A stretch of DNA of 64,000 nt, taken from Bacteroidota bacterium. Lineage in GTDB: Bacteria > Bacteroidota > Bacteroidia > Bacteroidales > Paludibacteraceae. This document shows, piece after piece, positions 43,881-53,883 of this stretch. A model generated the notes under the pieces. The model was given only the letters and a program-made list of their open reading frames with translations, was not told the DNA's origin and searched no databases. Position 1 is the first letter of the stretch, and the number at the start of each line of letters is the position of its first letter. A program made the translations under genes and the position numbers. The stretch lies in the NCBI GenBank assembly GCA_023459355.1, contig JAEWUM010000019.1:22872-86871 (forward strand), in the 5' to 3' direction.

Positions 43881-44353
43881 AAGGGAACACAACGAAGGAT
43901 CTAATTTTCAACTCCTTATTCGCATAATTAATTCTGTTGCTACCATTGGATTGTTCTTAGATAAATATCTCAGGACAAAATATCCAAAACTTTCACCAGC
44001 TATTAATGAGTACGATGGGTTAACTTTTTAATTACATATTATACAGTAAAATAACTACAAAAAAGCAATAAATACTATGATATTTTCAAAAAAGAGTACA
44101 TACTGTTTAATAATATCTACACTATGATAAAATATATTTCATCAAATATGCCGAGTGATATTCATGACAATTATATAAATTCAGTTTCTCTTCACTTGAA
44201 GGAATCAAAAAACAATATTTCTCATTTAGAGACGTGTAATTATTGCATTGACCTTAAGCAAAATACAATTAAACTAATTGAATTTAGAATCAATGAATCA
44301 ATTTAATTACAGAAAAAGATTGATGAACTTTTAAAACTATGTAATTAAAAAAG

Positions 44354-44383
44354 TTTTAAATAAAAAATTAAACCCTATTTTTG
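44354..44383 (+). promoter_or_regulatory. Promoter of the restriction-modification genes
   Basis: TTTT (44354-44357) and a perfect minus-7 TATTTTTG (44376-44383) are 18 bases apart, about 100 bases before the mod start. Confidence 0.6.
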
Positions 44384-44442
44384 CACTCAAACTCTTTGCT
44401 CACACGCACAAAGTATAAAACAAAACATGATTTCAACCCGAT

Positions 44443-44476
44443 TCATTAACAATTAACCATTGACAACTGACAATTA
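44443..44476 (+). repeat. TTGACAA-type simple repeat before mod
   Basis: CATTAACAATTAACCATTGA followed by CAACTGACAATTAG ends five bases before the mod ATG. It is the same repeat type as on both sides of the four-helix-bundle gene. Confidence 0.8.
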
Positions 44477-44481
44477 GCGAC

Positions 44482-46404
44482 ATGACCATAGATAAATTAG
44501 ACCTCCAATCACCCGACCTCGTAAATGCCAACTTCGAAAAGCTTGCTGCTCTTTTCCCCAACTGTGTTACAGAAAGCGCCGAAGGCAAAGCCATTGACTT
44601 CGACTTGCTGAAACAGGAACTCAATCATGCCGTAGTGGAAGGTACCAAAGAACGCTACCGCCTCGAATGGCCGGGTAAAAAGGAAGCTATTGTTACTGCC
44701 AACATTCCAACGACCAAAACCCTGCGCCCGGTACGGGAGGATTCTGTTGACTTCGATAATACGGAAAATCTTTACATTGAAGGTGATAACCTGGAAGTGC
44801 TCAAATTGCTGCAAGAAAGCTACCTGGGCAAAATAAAAATGATATACATAGACCCGCCCTACAACACCGGAAAGGACTTTGTGTACAAAGACAACTTTGC
44901 CAAAGATGCACAGGAAGAGCTGATAGCCAGCGGGCAGAAAGATGAATACAACCAACGCCTGGTGGTAAACCCCGAAACAGCCGGACGCTACCACTCCGAC
45001 TGGTTAAGCATGATGTATCCGAGATTGAAATTGGCAAGGAATCTATTAAATGAAGAAGGAGTAATATTCATTTCAATTGATGATAATGAAGTTCATAGTC
45101 TCCGAAAATTATGTGATGAAATATTTGGTGAGATCAACTTTCAGGGAATATTTGTTATCAACTCTACTCCGAACGCAAGGGACTACGGCCACATTGGTAA
45201 AATGCATGAGTATGCTTTGTTCTATAGCCGAGATCATCAAATGTGTATTACCAATCAGCTTCCGGAGTTAGATAAAGATTTTAAGTACTCTGATAAAAAA
45301 GGCGGTTTTAATATTCACCCACTGTATAATAGTAATGAAGCCTTTCATTCAAAGAATCGTCCAAATCTTTATTATCCTATCTACATTGACCCATCAAAGA
45401 AGATAGGTGATGATTTTTATGAAATTTCATTAGAACAGGGGCCAGGAAAAATTGAAGTCTTTCCTCCCAAGTCAGTAAAAAATAAAGTGCAGTTTGTGTG
45501 GCGTTGGGGAAAGGAAAAGGCCAATCAAAATCTAAATGCAGAAATTATTGGGTATAAAACAGGGGATAATGAATACCGGATAGTTCAAAAGATGAGACAT
45601 ACCACTAAAATAATTCGATCTCTTTTAACCGATAAAAAGTATTCTAGCAGAAGGGGTACGGCCGAAGTAGAAGAATTGTTCGGTGCTAAAATTTTTTCGT
45701 TCCCCAAGCCAATATCCCTAATTCAAGATTTTGTTATAGCAGGGACAAATGATGGCGATATAATATTAGATTTTTTTGCAGGCTCAGGAACTACTGCCAA
45801 TGCAGTAATGAAAGCCAATTCCGAAGATTCGAGTCAAAGAAAATATATTTTGGTTCAACTTCCCGAATCACTGGGTGAACAAGAAATCAATGTGACCGAT
45901 AAGGAAGGAACCTCATATTACAATCTTAGCGAGTTTGCTATTTCACGCTTGAAAAAAGCAGCCAAAAAAATAAAAGAAGAAACAGGTGCGGCCATTGATT
46001 ACGGCTTTCGTGTATATCGACTGGATGAAAGCAATATGCAGGATGTGTATTACCGCCCCCAAGATTACAAGCAGGAAGCCTTAGACCTCTTTGCCGATAA
46101 TGTAAAACCCGACCGCACCGCAGATGACCTGCTGGCGCAAGTGATGCTGGATTGGGGCTTACCGCTTAGCTTAAAAATTGAGCAGGTAAAAATCGCAGGT
46201 AAGCAGGTGTATAAAGTAGCCGGTGATTCACTATACGCCTGTTTCGACAAAGGCATTGATGAAGACTTTGCCAAGGCAATTGCACAGGACAAGCCGCTGC
46301 GCATTGTATTCCGTGATAACGGATTCAAAAACGATACCGCCAAAACCAATGTAAAGCAATTACTCAAACAACTCAGTCCTGAAACTGAAATGAAAGTGAT
46401 TTAA
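44482..46404 (+). CDS. Type III restriction-modification DNA methyltransferase (Mod)
   Basis: This 640-residue beta-class N6-adenine methyltransferase has the catalytic DPPYNTG at 124-130 and the AdoMet motif DFFAGSGTT near 430-438. The region between is the target-recognition domain; it looks more AT-rich than the two ends, which is common when specificity regions are exchanged. The C-terminal part (about 500-640) contains the segment CDKG-like YACFDKGIDEDFAKAI. Mod recognises a short asymmetric site, protects it and forms a complex with Res. It has its own promoter. The res gene follows, with a small unrelated gene in between. Confidence 0.93.
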   Translation: MTIDKLDLQSPDLVNANFEKLAALFPNCVTESAEGKAIDFDLLKQELNHAVVEGTKERYRLEWPGKKEAIVTANIPTTKTLRPVREDSVDFDNTENLYIEGDNLEVLKLLQESYLGKIKMIYIDPPYNTGKDFVYKDNFAKDAQEELIASGQKDEYNQRLVVNPETAGRYHSDWLSMMYPRLKLARNLLNEEGVIFISIDDNEVHSLRKLCDEIFGEINFQGIFVINSTPNARDYGHIGKMHEYALFYSRDHQMCITNQLPELDKDFKYSDKKGGFNIHPLYNSNEAFHSKNRPNLYYPIYIDPSKKIGDDFYEISLEQGPGKIEVFPPKSVKNKVQFVWRWGKEKANQNLNAEIIGYKTGDNEYRIVQKMRHTTKIIRSLLTDKKYSSRRGTAEVEELFGAKIFSFPKPISLIQDFVIAGTNDGDIILDFFAGSGTTANAVMKANSEDSSQRKYILVQLPESLGEQEINVTDKEGTSYYNLSEFAISRLKKAAKKIKEETGAAIDYGFRVYRLDESNMQDVYYRPQDYKQEALDLFADNVKPDRTADDLLAQVMLDWGLPLSLKIEQVKIAGKQVYKVAGDSLYACFDKGIDEDFAKAIAQDKPLRIVFRDNGFKNDTAKTNVKQLLKQLSPETEMKVI

Positions 46405-46456
46405 TTAATTGTCAATTGTCAATTGTCAATGGTTAATGGTCAATTATTAATTGTTA
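46405..46456 (+). repeat. TTGTCAA-type repeat between mod and the four-helix-bundle gene
   Basis: Starting directly after the mod TAA, ATTGTCA units repeat three times and then degenerate (GGTTAATGGTCAATTATTAA). The start codon of the small gene is formed at the end of the tract. Confidence 0.9.
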
Positions 46457-46822
46457 ATGAAGAAAGAGAATCCATTACGTGATAAAAGTTTTGCTTTTGC
46501 AATAAGAATTGTGAATGCTTTTAAGTATCTAACGACCGAAAAGAAAGAGTTTGTAATGAGTAAGCAACTACTGCGATCGGGTACAGCAATTGGTGCTTTG
46601 TATCGCGAAGCAGAGCAAGCGGAAAGCAAAGCTGATTTTATTCACAAATTAGGCATTGCACAAAAGGAATGTAATGAAACCATGTATTGGCTTGAGTTAC
46701 TTTCTGAAACTGATTTTTTAAAAAAGGAAGCATTCGATAGTTTATTTTTAGATGCACAGGAATTAATCAAATTATTAACTTCAATAATCAAGTCCTCTAA
46801 AGGATTGACAATTGACAATTAA
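46457..46822 (+). CDS. Four-helix bundle protein (23S rRNA intervening-sequence protein family)
   Basis: This 121-residue all-helical protein has the family features: DKSFAFAIRIVNAFKYL, then LLRSGTAIGALYREAEQAES, KLGIAQKECNETMYWLELL and a final helix. The family is found inside 23S rRNA genes and as separate genes in many Bacteroidetes; its biochemical role is not settled, though nucleic-acid binding has been suggested. Here it separates mod from res, and both its ends lie in TTGACAA repeats: the ATG is part of the left tract and the last codons (LTIDN) plus stop come from the right one. It looks like a cassette inserted into a former mod-res operon. Confidence 0.9.
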   Translation: MKKENPLRDKSFAFAIRIVNAFKYLTTEKKEFVMSKQLLRSGTAIGALYREAEQAESKADFIHKLGIAQKECNETMYWLELLSETDFLKKEAFDSLFLDAQELIKLLTSIIKSSKGLTIDN

Positions 46823-46834
46823 TCATTAACAATT
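46803..46834 (+). repeat. TTGACAA-type repeat between the four-helix-bundle gene and res
   Basis: GATTGACAATTGACAATTAA is followed by TCATTAACAATT. It contains the stop codon of the small gene, and the TTG start of res lies at its right end. Confidence 0.9.
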
Positions 46835-49800
46835 GAAACTTCAATTCAAACAACAAGAATTTCAAATTCATGCTGTAGAAGCAGTAGTGGAATGCTTTAT
46901 CGGGCAAAAACTAAAAACTAATCGTTTCACTTTAGAACGAACAAAAGAAATAATCCGCAAAGCTAAACAAGCTGCTGCCGGCAATGTGCAATCCATTGCT
47001 TTCGATACGGATGTGTTGGAAGATATTGGTTATCGGAATAGTCCCATACAAATACCGGAATCACAAATACTCACCAATATTAAGGTAGTCCAAAAAGTCA
47101 ATGACCTCAACGAGAGTCAGCAAATTGAACGTCCCAAAGGAGTAAAACTGGGTTACAATCTGACCATTGAAATGGAAACAGGTACCGGTAAAACATATAC
47201 CTACATCCGTACCATGTACGAACTGAACAAGCACTACGGTTGGAGTAAGTTTATCGTGATTGTGCCCAGTATTGCTATTCGCGAAGGTGTGTACAAGTCT
47301 TTTGAAGTTACCCGGGACCACTTTCAGGAATTGTACGGACACAAGATCAATCCTTTCATTTACAACTCAGGTCGTCCTCAGGATATTGAAAACTTTGCAT
47401 CCGACAGCCGTATCAGTGTAATGATTATCAACACCCAGGCATTTAACGCCAGCGGTGCAGATGCACGCCGTATCTATCAGGAATTGGATCAATTTGGCAC
47501 CCGTAAACCCATTGATATCATTGCTCAAACCAATCCGATATTAATCATCGACGAACCACAATCGGTGGATGGAGAAAAGACCCTGAAAAGCATGCAGGAC
47601 TTCAATCCATTATTTACATTGCGTTATTCAGCAACCCATAAAGTAGAATACAACAAGGTGTACCGATTGGATGCTTTGGATGCCTACAACAAACGCTTGG
47701 TAAAGAAAATTCAGGTTAAAGGAATCAACCTGAAAGGCTCGACAGGAACTACAGGTTATCTATATTTAGAACAAATCAGTCTGAGCACAACCAAACCGCC
47801 ATTTGCTGTGCTAGAATATGAAAAGCGGGTTGGTGAGGGAGTTCGTAAAGTTCGTCAGAAATTAGGCGAAGGAGCAAATTTGTACGAACTTTCGGGGAAT
47901 ATTCCGGCATATAAAAACCAAACAATCACCGAGATAAATGGTTATCTGAATAAAATTGTTGTTGGGGGACAGGATATATATCCCGGTGATATACTCAACG
48001 ATAAAGATGAAAATGCATTTCGCAGGGTGCAAATACGAGAAACTATTCTATCACACCTGCAAAAAGAAAAACAACTCTTCGAAAAAGGGATTAAAGTTCT
48101 TACATTATTCTTCATCGATTCTGTTGAAAAGTACCGGGTTTATGATGAATCCGGTGAACAGGCATTAGGAGAATACGCCCGTATATTTGAAGAAGAGTAC
48201 AACAAGGTACGAAGTGAATTTCTGGATTTGTTTCAGCAAGAATACAACGAATTTCTGATAGAAACCGACCCGGGCAAGGTGCATAAAGGGTATATGCCAA
48301 CCAATTATAGCGAGTACCTCAAAAGAGACGATGCACATAAGATACATGAAGGTTATTTCTCCATCGATAAGAAAGGTAAATCAATAGACCCAACAATAAA
48401 GCGTGGAAGTGAGGATTCTGACGATATATCGGCCTACGACCTGATCATGAAAGATAAAGAACGGTTGTTGAGTTTTGAAGAACCAACCCGTTTTATTTTC
48501 TCACACTCGGCTTTGAAAGAAGGTTGGGACAATCCCAACGTGTTCCAGATTTGCGCCTTGAAGAATGCGGAAGGTGGAAGTCAGACCCGCAGGAGACAAG
48601 AAGTTGGTCGTGGTATGCGCCTGTGTGTAAACAAAAACGGGAACCGCCTCGATTTTGAGATGGTAGGCGATCAGGTCCATGAAATCAATAAACTCACAGT
48701 TATTGCATCTGAAAGTTACGAAGCTTTTGCCAAAGGCTTGCAAAGCGAAATCGCGGCAACTTTGAAAGACCGTCCACAACGAGCAGAAGTGGAATACTTT
48801 GTTGGTAAGCTCGTTGTAAATGCGCAGCTTGAAGAATACCGGATTACAGAAGATGATGCCAAAAAACTCAACAAATTGCTTTATAAGCATGATGTAATTG
48901 ATGAAAACGATAAAATTACCCCTGAAGGTAGAGAAGTTATCGAGCAAAGTAAAATGCCTTTATCGGAAAATCTTGAACCATACAGAGATTCCATTGCTAA
49001 ACTCCTCAAGTCAATTTATACCGGTGAAACCTTTATGCCGGAAGATGAGAGGAAAACCGTTGTGCTGAGTACCAATGCTAATTTTAAGAAAAAGGAGTTT
49101 CAGGAACTTTGGGAGAAGATTAATTTCAAAACAATATACGAAGTTCAGTTTGACACCCAAAAACTGATAAACGATAGTAAGATTCTTATCGATGCTCAAC
49201 TAAACATCAGTGACCGTATGTATATAGTACATACAGGTGAATTGCAGGATGGTACCAAGGAGCAATTGGAAGAAGGCACATTAATTCAGGAAACAGAAAG
49301 GCAGAGCTTGAAACTTAAAAACGATGTATATACGCACGCCGTGTATGATATTGTTGGAGAAATTGAATCACGCACCAACCTGACAAGGAGGACTGTTGTT
49401 GAGATTCTCAAAGCAATAAAGACTGAAAAGTTTTATTTGCTTCGCAAAAACCCGGAAGAGTTCATTGCCAGGTGCAGTAAACTGATTAACGAGGTAAAAG
49501 CCAGTTTGATTATCAATAACATAGTTTACCACAAGATTGAGGGCAAACATGATGCCAACACCGTATTTACCAACGATAAGAATGCATTGCGTAATTCTGA
49601 ATTGCTGAAAAAGCATATATACGACTACCTTACTTCCGATTCAAAAATCGAATCGGACTTTGCCAAAGCACTTGAAAATAGTACCGAGGTTGTAGTGTAT
49701 GCGAAACTCCCGAAAAGTTTTTATATCTCCACTCCAATAGCGAACTACAGTCCCGACTGGGCTATTGTATTTGACAAAGATAAAGTACGTCATATCTATT

Positions 49801-49967
49801 TCGTGACTGAAACAAAAGGTTCTGACTCTGATCAGGACTTGCGGGAAATAGAACGACTTAAAATTCATTGTGCTACTGAACATTTCAAGGAAATTAGTGG
49901 CAATGAAGTGAAATTTGAAAAAGTGAGCAGCTATGATAAATTGTTGGAGATTGTGCAATTGAAGTGA
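46833..49967 (+). CDS. Type III restriction enzyme Res subunit
   Basis: The protein has 1044 residues starting at a TTG; no ATG occurs in frame until after the first conserved motif, and KLQFKQQEFQIHAVEAVV is the normal N-terminal block. Walker A is ETGTGKT at 115-121, the DEAD-like motif is IIDEPQ near 240, and helicase motif VI is SQTRRRQEVGRGMRLCVN. The C-terminal PD-(D/E)xK nuclease is visible as SPDWAIVF and FVTETKGS, near 973-995. Res uses ATP hydrolysis to communicate between sites and cuts DNA with Mod. The stop is followed after four bases by the helicase gene. Confidence 0.95.
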   Translation: MKLQFKQQEFQIHAVEAVVECFIGQKLKTNRFTLERTKEIIRKAKQAAAGNVQSIAFDTDVLEDIGYRNSPIQIPESQILTNIKVVQKVNDLNESQQIERPKGVKLGYNLTIEMETGTGKTYTYIRTMYELNKHYGWSKFIVIVPSIAIREGVYKSFEVTRDHFQELYGHKINPFIYNSGRPQDIENFASDSRISVMIINTQAFNASGADARRIYQELDQFGTRKPIDIIAQTNPILIIDEPQSVDGEKTLKSMQDFNPLFTLRYSATHKVEYNKVYRLDALDAYNKRLVKKIQVKGINLKGSTGTTGYLYLEQISLSTTKPPFAVLEYEKRVGEGVRKVRQKLGEGANLYELSGNIPAYKNQTITEINGYLNKIVVGGQDIYPGDILNDKDENAFRRVQIRETILSHLQKEKQLFEKGIKVLTLFFIDSVEKYRVYDESGEQALGEYARIFEEEYNKVRSEFLDLFQQEYNEFLIETDPGKVHKGYMPTNYSEYLKRDDAHKIHEGYFSIDKKGKSIDPTIKRGSEDSDDISAYDLIMKDKERLLSFEEPTRFIFSHSALKEGWDNPNVFQICALKNAEGGSQTRRRQEVGRGMRLCVNKNGNRLDFEMVGDQVHEINKLTVIASESYEAFAKGLQSEIAATLKDRPQRAEVEYFVGKLVVNAQLEEYRITEDDAKKLNKLLYKHDVIDENDKITPEGREVIEQSKMPLSENLEPYRDSIAKLLKSIYTGETFMPEDERKTVVLSTNANFKKKEFQELWEKINFKTIYEVQFDTQKLINDSKILIDAQLNISDRMYIVHTGELQDGTKEQLEEGTLIQETERQSLKLKNDVYTHAVYDIVGEIESRTNLTRRTVVEILKAIKTEKFYLLRKNPEEFIARCSKLINEVKASLIINNIVYHKIEGKHDANTVFTNDKNALRNSELLKKHIYDYLTSDSKIESDFAKALENSTEVVVYAKLPKSFYISTPIANYSPDWAIVFDKDKVRHIYFVTETKGSDSDQDLREIERLKIHCATEHFKEISGNEVKFEKVSSYDKLLEIVQLK

Positions 49968-49971
49968 CAGT

Positions 49972-52900
49972 ATGAAACTAATTGACAACGTAAATCATCG
50001 TCTGGGCGACGACCTTAAATCGAATTTAAAGAAAGGCAGCAAACTCAGTATTGCAGCCTCTTCCTTTTCAATATACGCCTTTGAAGCACTTAAAAAAGAG
50101 CTCGAAAAGATTGATGAATTACGTTTTATATTCACTTCCCCAACATTTATTGAAGAAAACTTTAAAAAGGAAGTTCCAAGGTTTTTTATACCCCATCTTT
50201 ACAAAGAAGCAGACCTGTGTGGTGGCGAATTTGAATTAAGACTAAAGAATCAATTAAACCAACGAGCCATTGCCAGGGAATGCTCCAAATGGGTCAAAAA
50301 CAAAGTAGTATTCAAGTCCAACAAACATCACCACTTACCCATCAATGGGATGATTCATGTTAAGAATGGCAATCGGGATGAAACGACTTATTCCAACCTC
50401 ACCAGTTTTACAACTTCGGACTTAGGAATAACCCATAAAAAAGGATTTCCAACATTAATTCAAAAATCAGCTTATCCGGACAGCAAAGCCTATTTGGACT
50501 GGTTTAATCAGATATGGGAAAATGACGATGACCTCAAAGATGTAACTCAAAAGGTACAGGAGTATTTTGAAAGTGCCTACAAAGAAAACAGTCCGGAATT
50601 TATCTATTTCATTACCCTGTACAACATTTTCAATGACTTTCTGGAAGATATTTCGTTGGATAATTTACCCAATGATCAAATTGGATTTAAAGACTCTATT
50701 GTGTGGAGTAAATTGTATAACTTCCAGAAAGATGCTGTAATTGGCGCTATCAATAAGCTTGAAAAATACAAAGGTTGTATTTTGGCCGATAGTGTTGGTT
50801 TAGGTAAAACATTTTCGGCATTGGGTATTATCAAGTACTACGAAATGCGCAACAAGGACGTATTGGTACTTTGTCCCAAAAAACTGGAAGCGAACTGGAA
50901 TACTTACCGGCACAACGATAAAAATAATATCCTGTCAGCAGACCGATTCCGTTATGACGTGTTATTTCATACCGACCTGAGCCGGGAAAGGGGTATGAGC
51001 AACGGCAGAAGTCTTGAAAATGTCAATTGGGGCAATTATGGTTTGGTGGTAATTGATGAATCGCACAATTTCAGAAATAGCGGATTAACCTACGAAGGAA
51101 AAGAAAACAGGTATCAAAAGTTATTACGCAAAGTAATAAAAGAGGGCATTGAAACAAAAGTACTGATGTTATCTGCTACTCCGGTAAACAACCGCTTCAA
51201 CGATTTGAAAAATCAATTGGCACTTGCCTACGAAGGAAATCCGGAATTAATTGATAATAAACTTGAAACTAAGAGTGGAATAGAACAGATTTTCAGGAAA
51301 ACACAACAAGCTTTCAATCTTTGGAGCAGATTTGAGACGGCAAACAGGACAACCGAAAAGTTGTTGGATATGCTGGATTTCGATTTCTTTGAAATATTAG
51401 ATTCCCTCACCATAGCACGTTCGAGAAAACACATTACAACTTATTACGACACAACTGCAATTGGCAAATTTCCGGTAAGAAACAAACCGGTTTCAATACT
51501 AAGTCCGCTTACAGAAAATGGAGAAGTAACCTATGTTGACATAGCCGAAAAATTAACCCTGCTTAATCTTTCTATTTACACGCCATTAAACTATATTCTG
51601 CCAAGCAAAATAAATTCGTATGCCGAATTGTACGACAAAACTGTGAAGTCAGGTAGGTTAACACAAATAGACCGTGAAAGGAGCCTTCAAATTCTCATGC
51701 GCATCAACTTGCTGAAACGTCTTGAAAGTTCGGTTGACTCTTTCAGGATTACCCTTGAAGGAATTATCACGCAAATTGAAGAAGCTCTAAAAACTATTGA
51801 AAAGGGCTCAAAAGAAACTTATCAGGGAATACAGGCTCGGATGAATGAGGAAGATTTTGATTGGGAGGCAGATTGGGGCGATGAAGAAAATGTGATTGGT
51901 AAGAAAATTAAAGTCCATATTGCCGACATGGACACCCGGAAATGGAAAGAGGATTTAAGTGAAGACCTGGTCATCTTGAATCAACTTTGGAGCAATATTG
52001 TAGATATTTGGGGACAGAAAGATTTTAAACTCCAACAGCTTATTGCATTGTTAGAAACAAAAATCAATAAGCCATTTAATCCGGAAAACAAAAAGACTAT
52101 CATCTTCACCGCGTTTGCGGATACTGCCAATTATTTGTATGAAAATATCCAGGGATATATCAAAGACACCTATGGTCTACATACAGCATTAATTACAGGT
52201 TCAAGGAAAATATGCAACACAAAGCACATCCCGTCTGATCTAAATACCTTACTCACTTGCTTTTCGCCTTTATCAAAAGACAAAGATCAATTATATCCAA
52301 GGTTGAACGATTCCATTGATTTGCTTATTGCTACCGATTGTATTTCGGAAGGACAAAACCTGCAAGATTGCGATTATCTTATCAATTACGACATTCACTG
52401 GAATCCGGTTAGAATCATCCAACGATTTGGACGAATTGACCGTATCGGTTCTAAAAACGAAAGCATTACCCTGGTAAACTTCTGGCCTGATGTTACACTT
52501 GATGCATACATCAACCTAAAACAAAGAGTTGAAAGCCGCATGTTGATTAGTAATATGGCGAGTACCGGAGATGATAATATTCTGAATACCGATGAGAAAG
52601 ATTTGGAATACCGGAAAATTCAGCTACAAAAACTACAGGAAGAAGTTATTGACCTCGAAGATTTGAGAGAGGGTGTAAGCATCACCGACCTTGGTTTAAA
52701 TGATTTCAGGGTTGACCTTTCCAACTTTATAAAAACCTATGGAGAACTAACACATATACCGGAAGGACTTCACGGTGTTGTCAGTTCAACAGAAACACTT
52801 GAACAAGGTGTTATATTCATTCTTAAGAATGTGAACAGCAGTGTAAATATCAACAAGCTGAATCGACTGCATCCTTATTACTTGGTTTACATCAAGAATT

Positions 52901-53202
52901 CCGGTGAACTTTTCCTGAACCATGTGGAATCCAAAAAAATATTGGATGCGATGCGTATGTTATGCAAGGGTAAAAGTGAACCACTTAAAGACCTTTGCCG
53001 GAAGTTAAGTTCAGAAACAGACGAGTATCACGATATGAACTCCTATTCGCAATTGCTCAAACAAAGTATTGGCACCATCCTACGAACAGAGGAAGAAAAA
53101 GAAGTACTCAGTCTGTTTAAATCCGGTGGCACTACAGCCTTGAAAGACAAATTCAAAGGTGTTGAAGATTTCAAACTAATCTCTTTCCTAATCGTAAGAT
53201 AA
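49972..53202 (+). CDS. SNF2-type helicase with PLD-like N-terminal domain
   Basis: The protein has 1076 residues. Residues 1-160 form a phospholipase-D-like domain with a single H-V-K motif (His129, Lys131) followed by SNLTSFTTSDLG, as in PLD-superfamily nucleases. The superfamily 2 motor has Walker A ADSVGLGKT (272-280), DESH (362-365), SAT (401-403), and in the C-terminal half ATDCISEGQNLQ and QRFGRIDRIG (motifs V and VI). An acidic linker lies around 600-650. Proteins of this layout occur next to methylases and DUF4391 proteins in defence loci. It has only one HKD-type half site, so dimerisation would be needed for nuclease activity. Gaps of 4 and 0 bases to its neighbours indicate one operon with res and the DUF4391 gene. 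Confidence 0.88.
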   Translation: MKLIDNVNHRLGDDLKSNLKKGSKLSIAASSFSIYAFEALKKELEKIDELRFIFTSPTFIEENFKKEVPRFFIPHLYKEADLCGGEFELRLKNQLNQRAIARECSKWVKNKVVFKSNKHHHLPINGMIHVKNGNRDETTYSNLTSFTTSDLGITHKKGFPTLIQKSAYPDSKAYLDWFNQIWENDDDLKDVTQKVQEYFESAYKENSPEFIYFITLYNIFNDFLEDISLDNLPNDQIGFKDSIVWSKLYNFQKDAVIGAINKLEKYKGCILADSVGLGKTFSALGIIKYYEMRNKDVLVLCPKKLEANWNTYRHNDKNNILSADRFRYDVLFHTDLSRERGMSNGRSLENVNWGNYGLVVIDESHNFRNSGLTYEGKENRYQKLLRKVIKEGIETKVLMLSATPVNNRFNDLKNQLALAYEGNPELIDNKLETKSGIEQIFRKTQQAFNLWSRFETANRTTEKLLDMLDFDFFEILDSLTIARSRKHITTYYDTTAIGKFPVRNKPVSILSPLTENGEVTYVDIAEKLTLLNLSIYTPLNYILPSKINSYAELYDKTVKSGRLTQIDRERSLQILMRINLLKRLESSVDSFRITLEGIITQIEEALKTIEKGSKETYQGIQARMNEEDFDWEADWGDEENVIGKKIKVHIADMDTRKWKEDLSEDLVILNQLWSNIVDIWGQKDFKLQQLIALLETKINKPFNPENKKTIIFTAFADTANYLYENIQGYIKDTYGLHTALITGSRKICNTKHIPSDLNTLLTCFSPLSKDKDQLYPRLNDSIDLLIATDCISEGQNLQDCDYLINYDIHWNPVRIIQRFGRIDRIGSKNESITLVNFWPDVTLDAYINLKQRVESRMLISNMASTGDDNILNTDEKDLEYRKIQLQKLQEEVIDLEDLREGVSITDLGLNDFRVDLSNFIKTYGELTHIPEGLHGVVSSTETLEQGVIFILKNVNSSVNINKLNRLHPYYLVYIKNSGELFLNHVESKKILDAMRMLCKGKSEPLKDLCRKLSSETDEYHDMNSYSQLLKQSIGTILRTEEEKEVLSLFKSGGTTALKDKFKGVEDFKLISFLIVR

Positions 53203-53856
53203 ATGGATATATTTAGTTTGCCACATACCACCAAAGTAAACAAGGTTATACCGAAAAACACCTTCGATAGCTATTCTACAACTAAACATAAAAAGTTGCT
53301 GTCAGAACTCGTGTATCGGATTGTCTGGGCACATAAAATTTCAAGTGAGACTACAAATTTAAACACGAAAGAAATCAAAGAAATTCAGGTTTTCAAAATT
53401 GAACTGAAAAGCAAACAGGAGATTCAACCTATCCTGGATATGATTGACAAGTCAATTCCTTACACCATAATTTTCGTGATTGAATATGAAGGTTTGATAT
53501 ATCTTTCTACTTCCTCTAAACATCCACATCCTATAAACGAAGATAATTCAGTTATAGATTGGACATTTCAAACAGATTGGTTTAACCCGGATGAAAATCC
53601 ATACAAGATAAATCTGAAAAAGAATCTCGACACGGTATTCCATGATTTTTGTGTGCAATTATCCGGTAAACCAACATTGGAAACAAAATCATTAGGAGAC
53701 ATTATTGCATATACCAAAACGGTGAAAGCATTGGAAAGTGAAATTTACAAACTTAAATCCGGTATTGCAAACTGCAAACAGTTTAATAAAAAGGTAGAGT
53801 TGAATTTGAAATTGAAGGAGGTAGAGAGACAACTGAAAGAAGTTAACAATTTATAG
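53203..53856 (+). CDS. DUF4391 family protein
   Basis: This 217-residue protein starts at the base after the helicase stop. The N-terminal block (FSLPHTTKVNKVIPKNTF) and YRIVWAHKIS, IFVIEYEGLIYLSTSSKH and WFNPDENPYKINLKKNLD are typical of DUF4391. The last about 50 residues form a lysine- and glutamate-rich coiled coil. The family has no established activity but is repeatedly found with helicase and methylase genes in predicted defence islands. The tight spacing says it works with the helicase. Confidence 0.85.
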   Translation: MDIFSLPHTTKVNKVIPKNTFDSYSTTKHKKLLSELVYRIVWAHKISSETTNLNTKEIKEIQVFKIELKSKQEIQPILDMIDKSIPYTIIFVIEYEGLIYLSTSSKHPHPINEDNSVIDWTFQTDWFNPDENPYKINLKKNLDTVFHDFCVQLSGKPTLETKSLGDIIAYTKTVKALESEIYKLKSGIANCKQFNKKVELNLKLKEVERQLKEVNNL

Positions 53857-53883
53857 CGACACATAACTCATACACTGAATATT

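Noticed and set aside
43630..44031. 133-codon ORF on the plus strand
   Set aside because: It runs through the MITE-like element and its inverted repeats; the frame is explained by the repeat, with no family resemblance.
44124..44306. 60-codon ORF (MIKYISSNMPSDIHDNYINS...)
   Set aside because: No promoter, no family and very AT-rich codons; it could be real but nothing supports it.
44443..46834. TTGACA words as minus-35 promoter boxes
   Set aside because: They belong to simple repeats, and Bacteroidetes primary sigma does not use TTGACA; no matching minus-10 is consistently placed.
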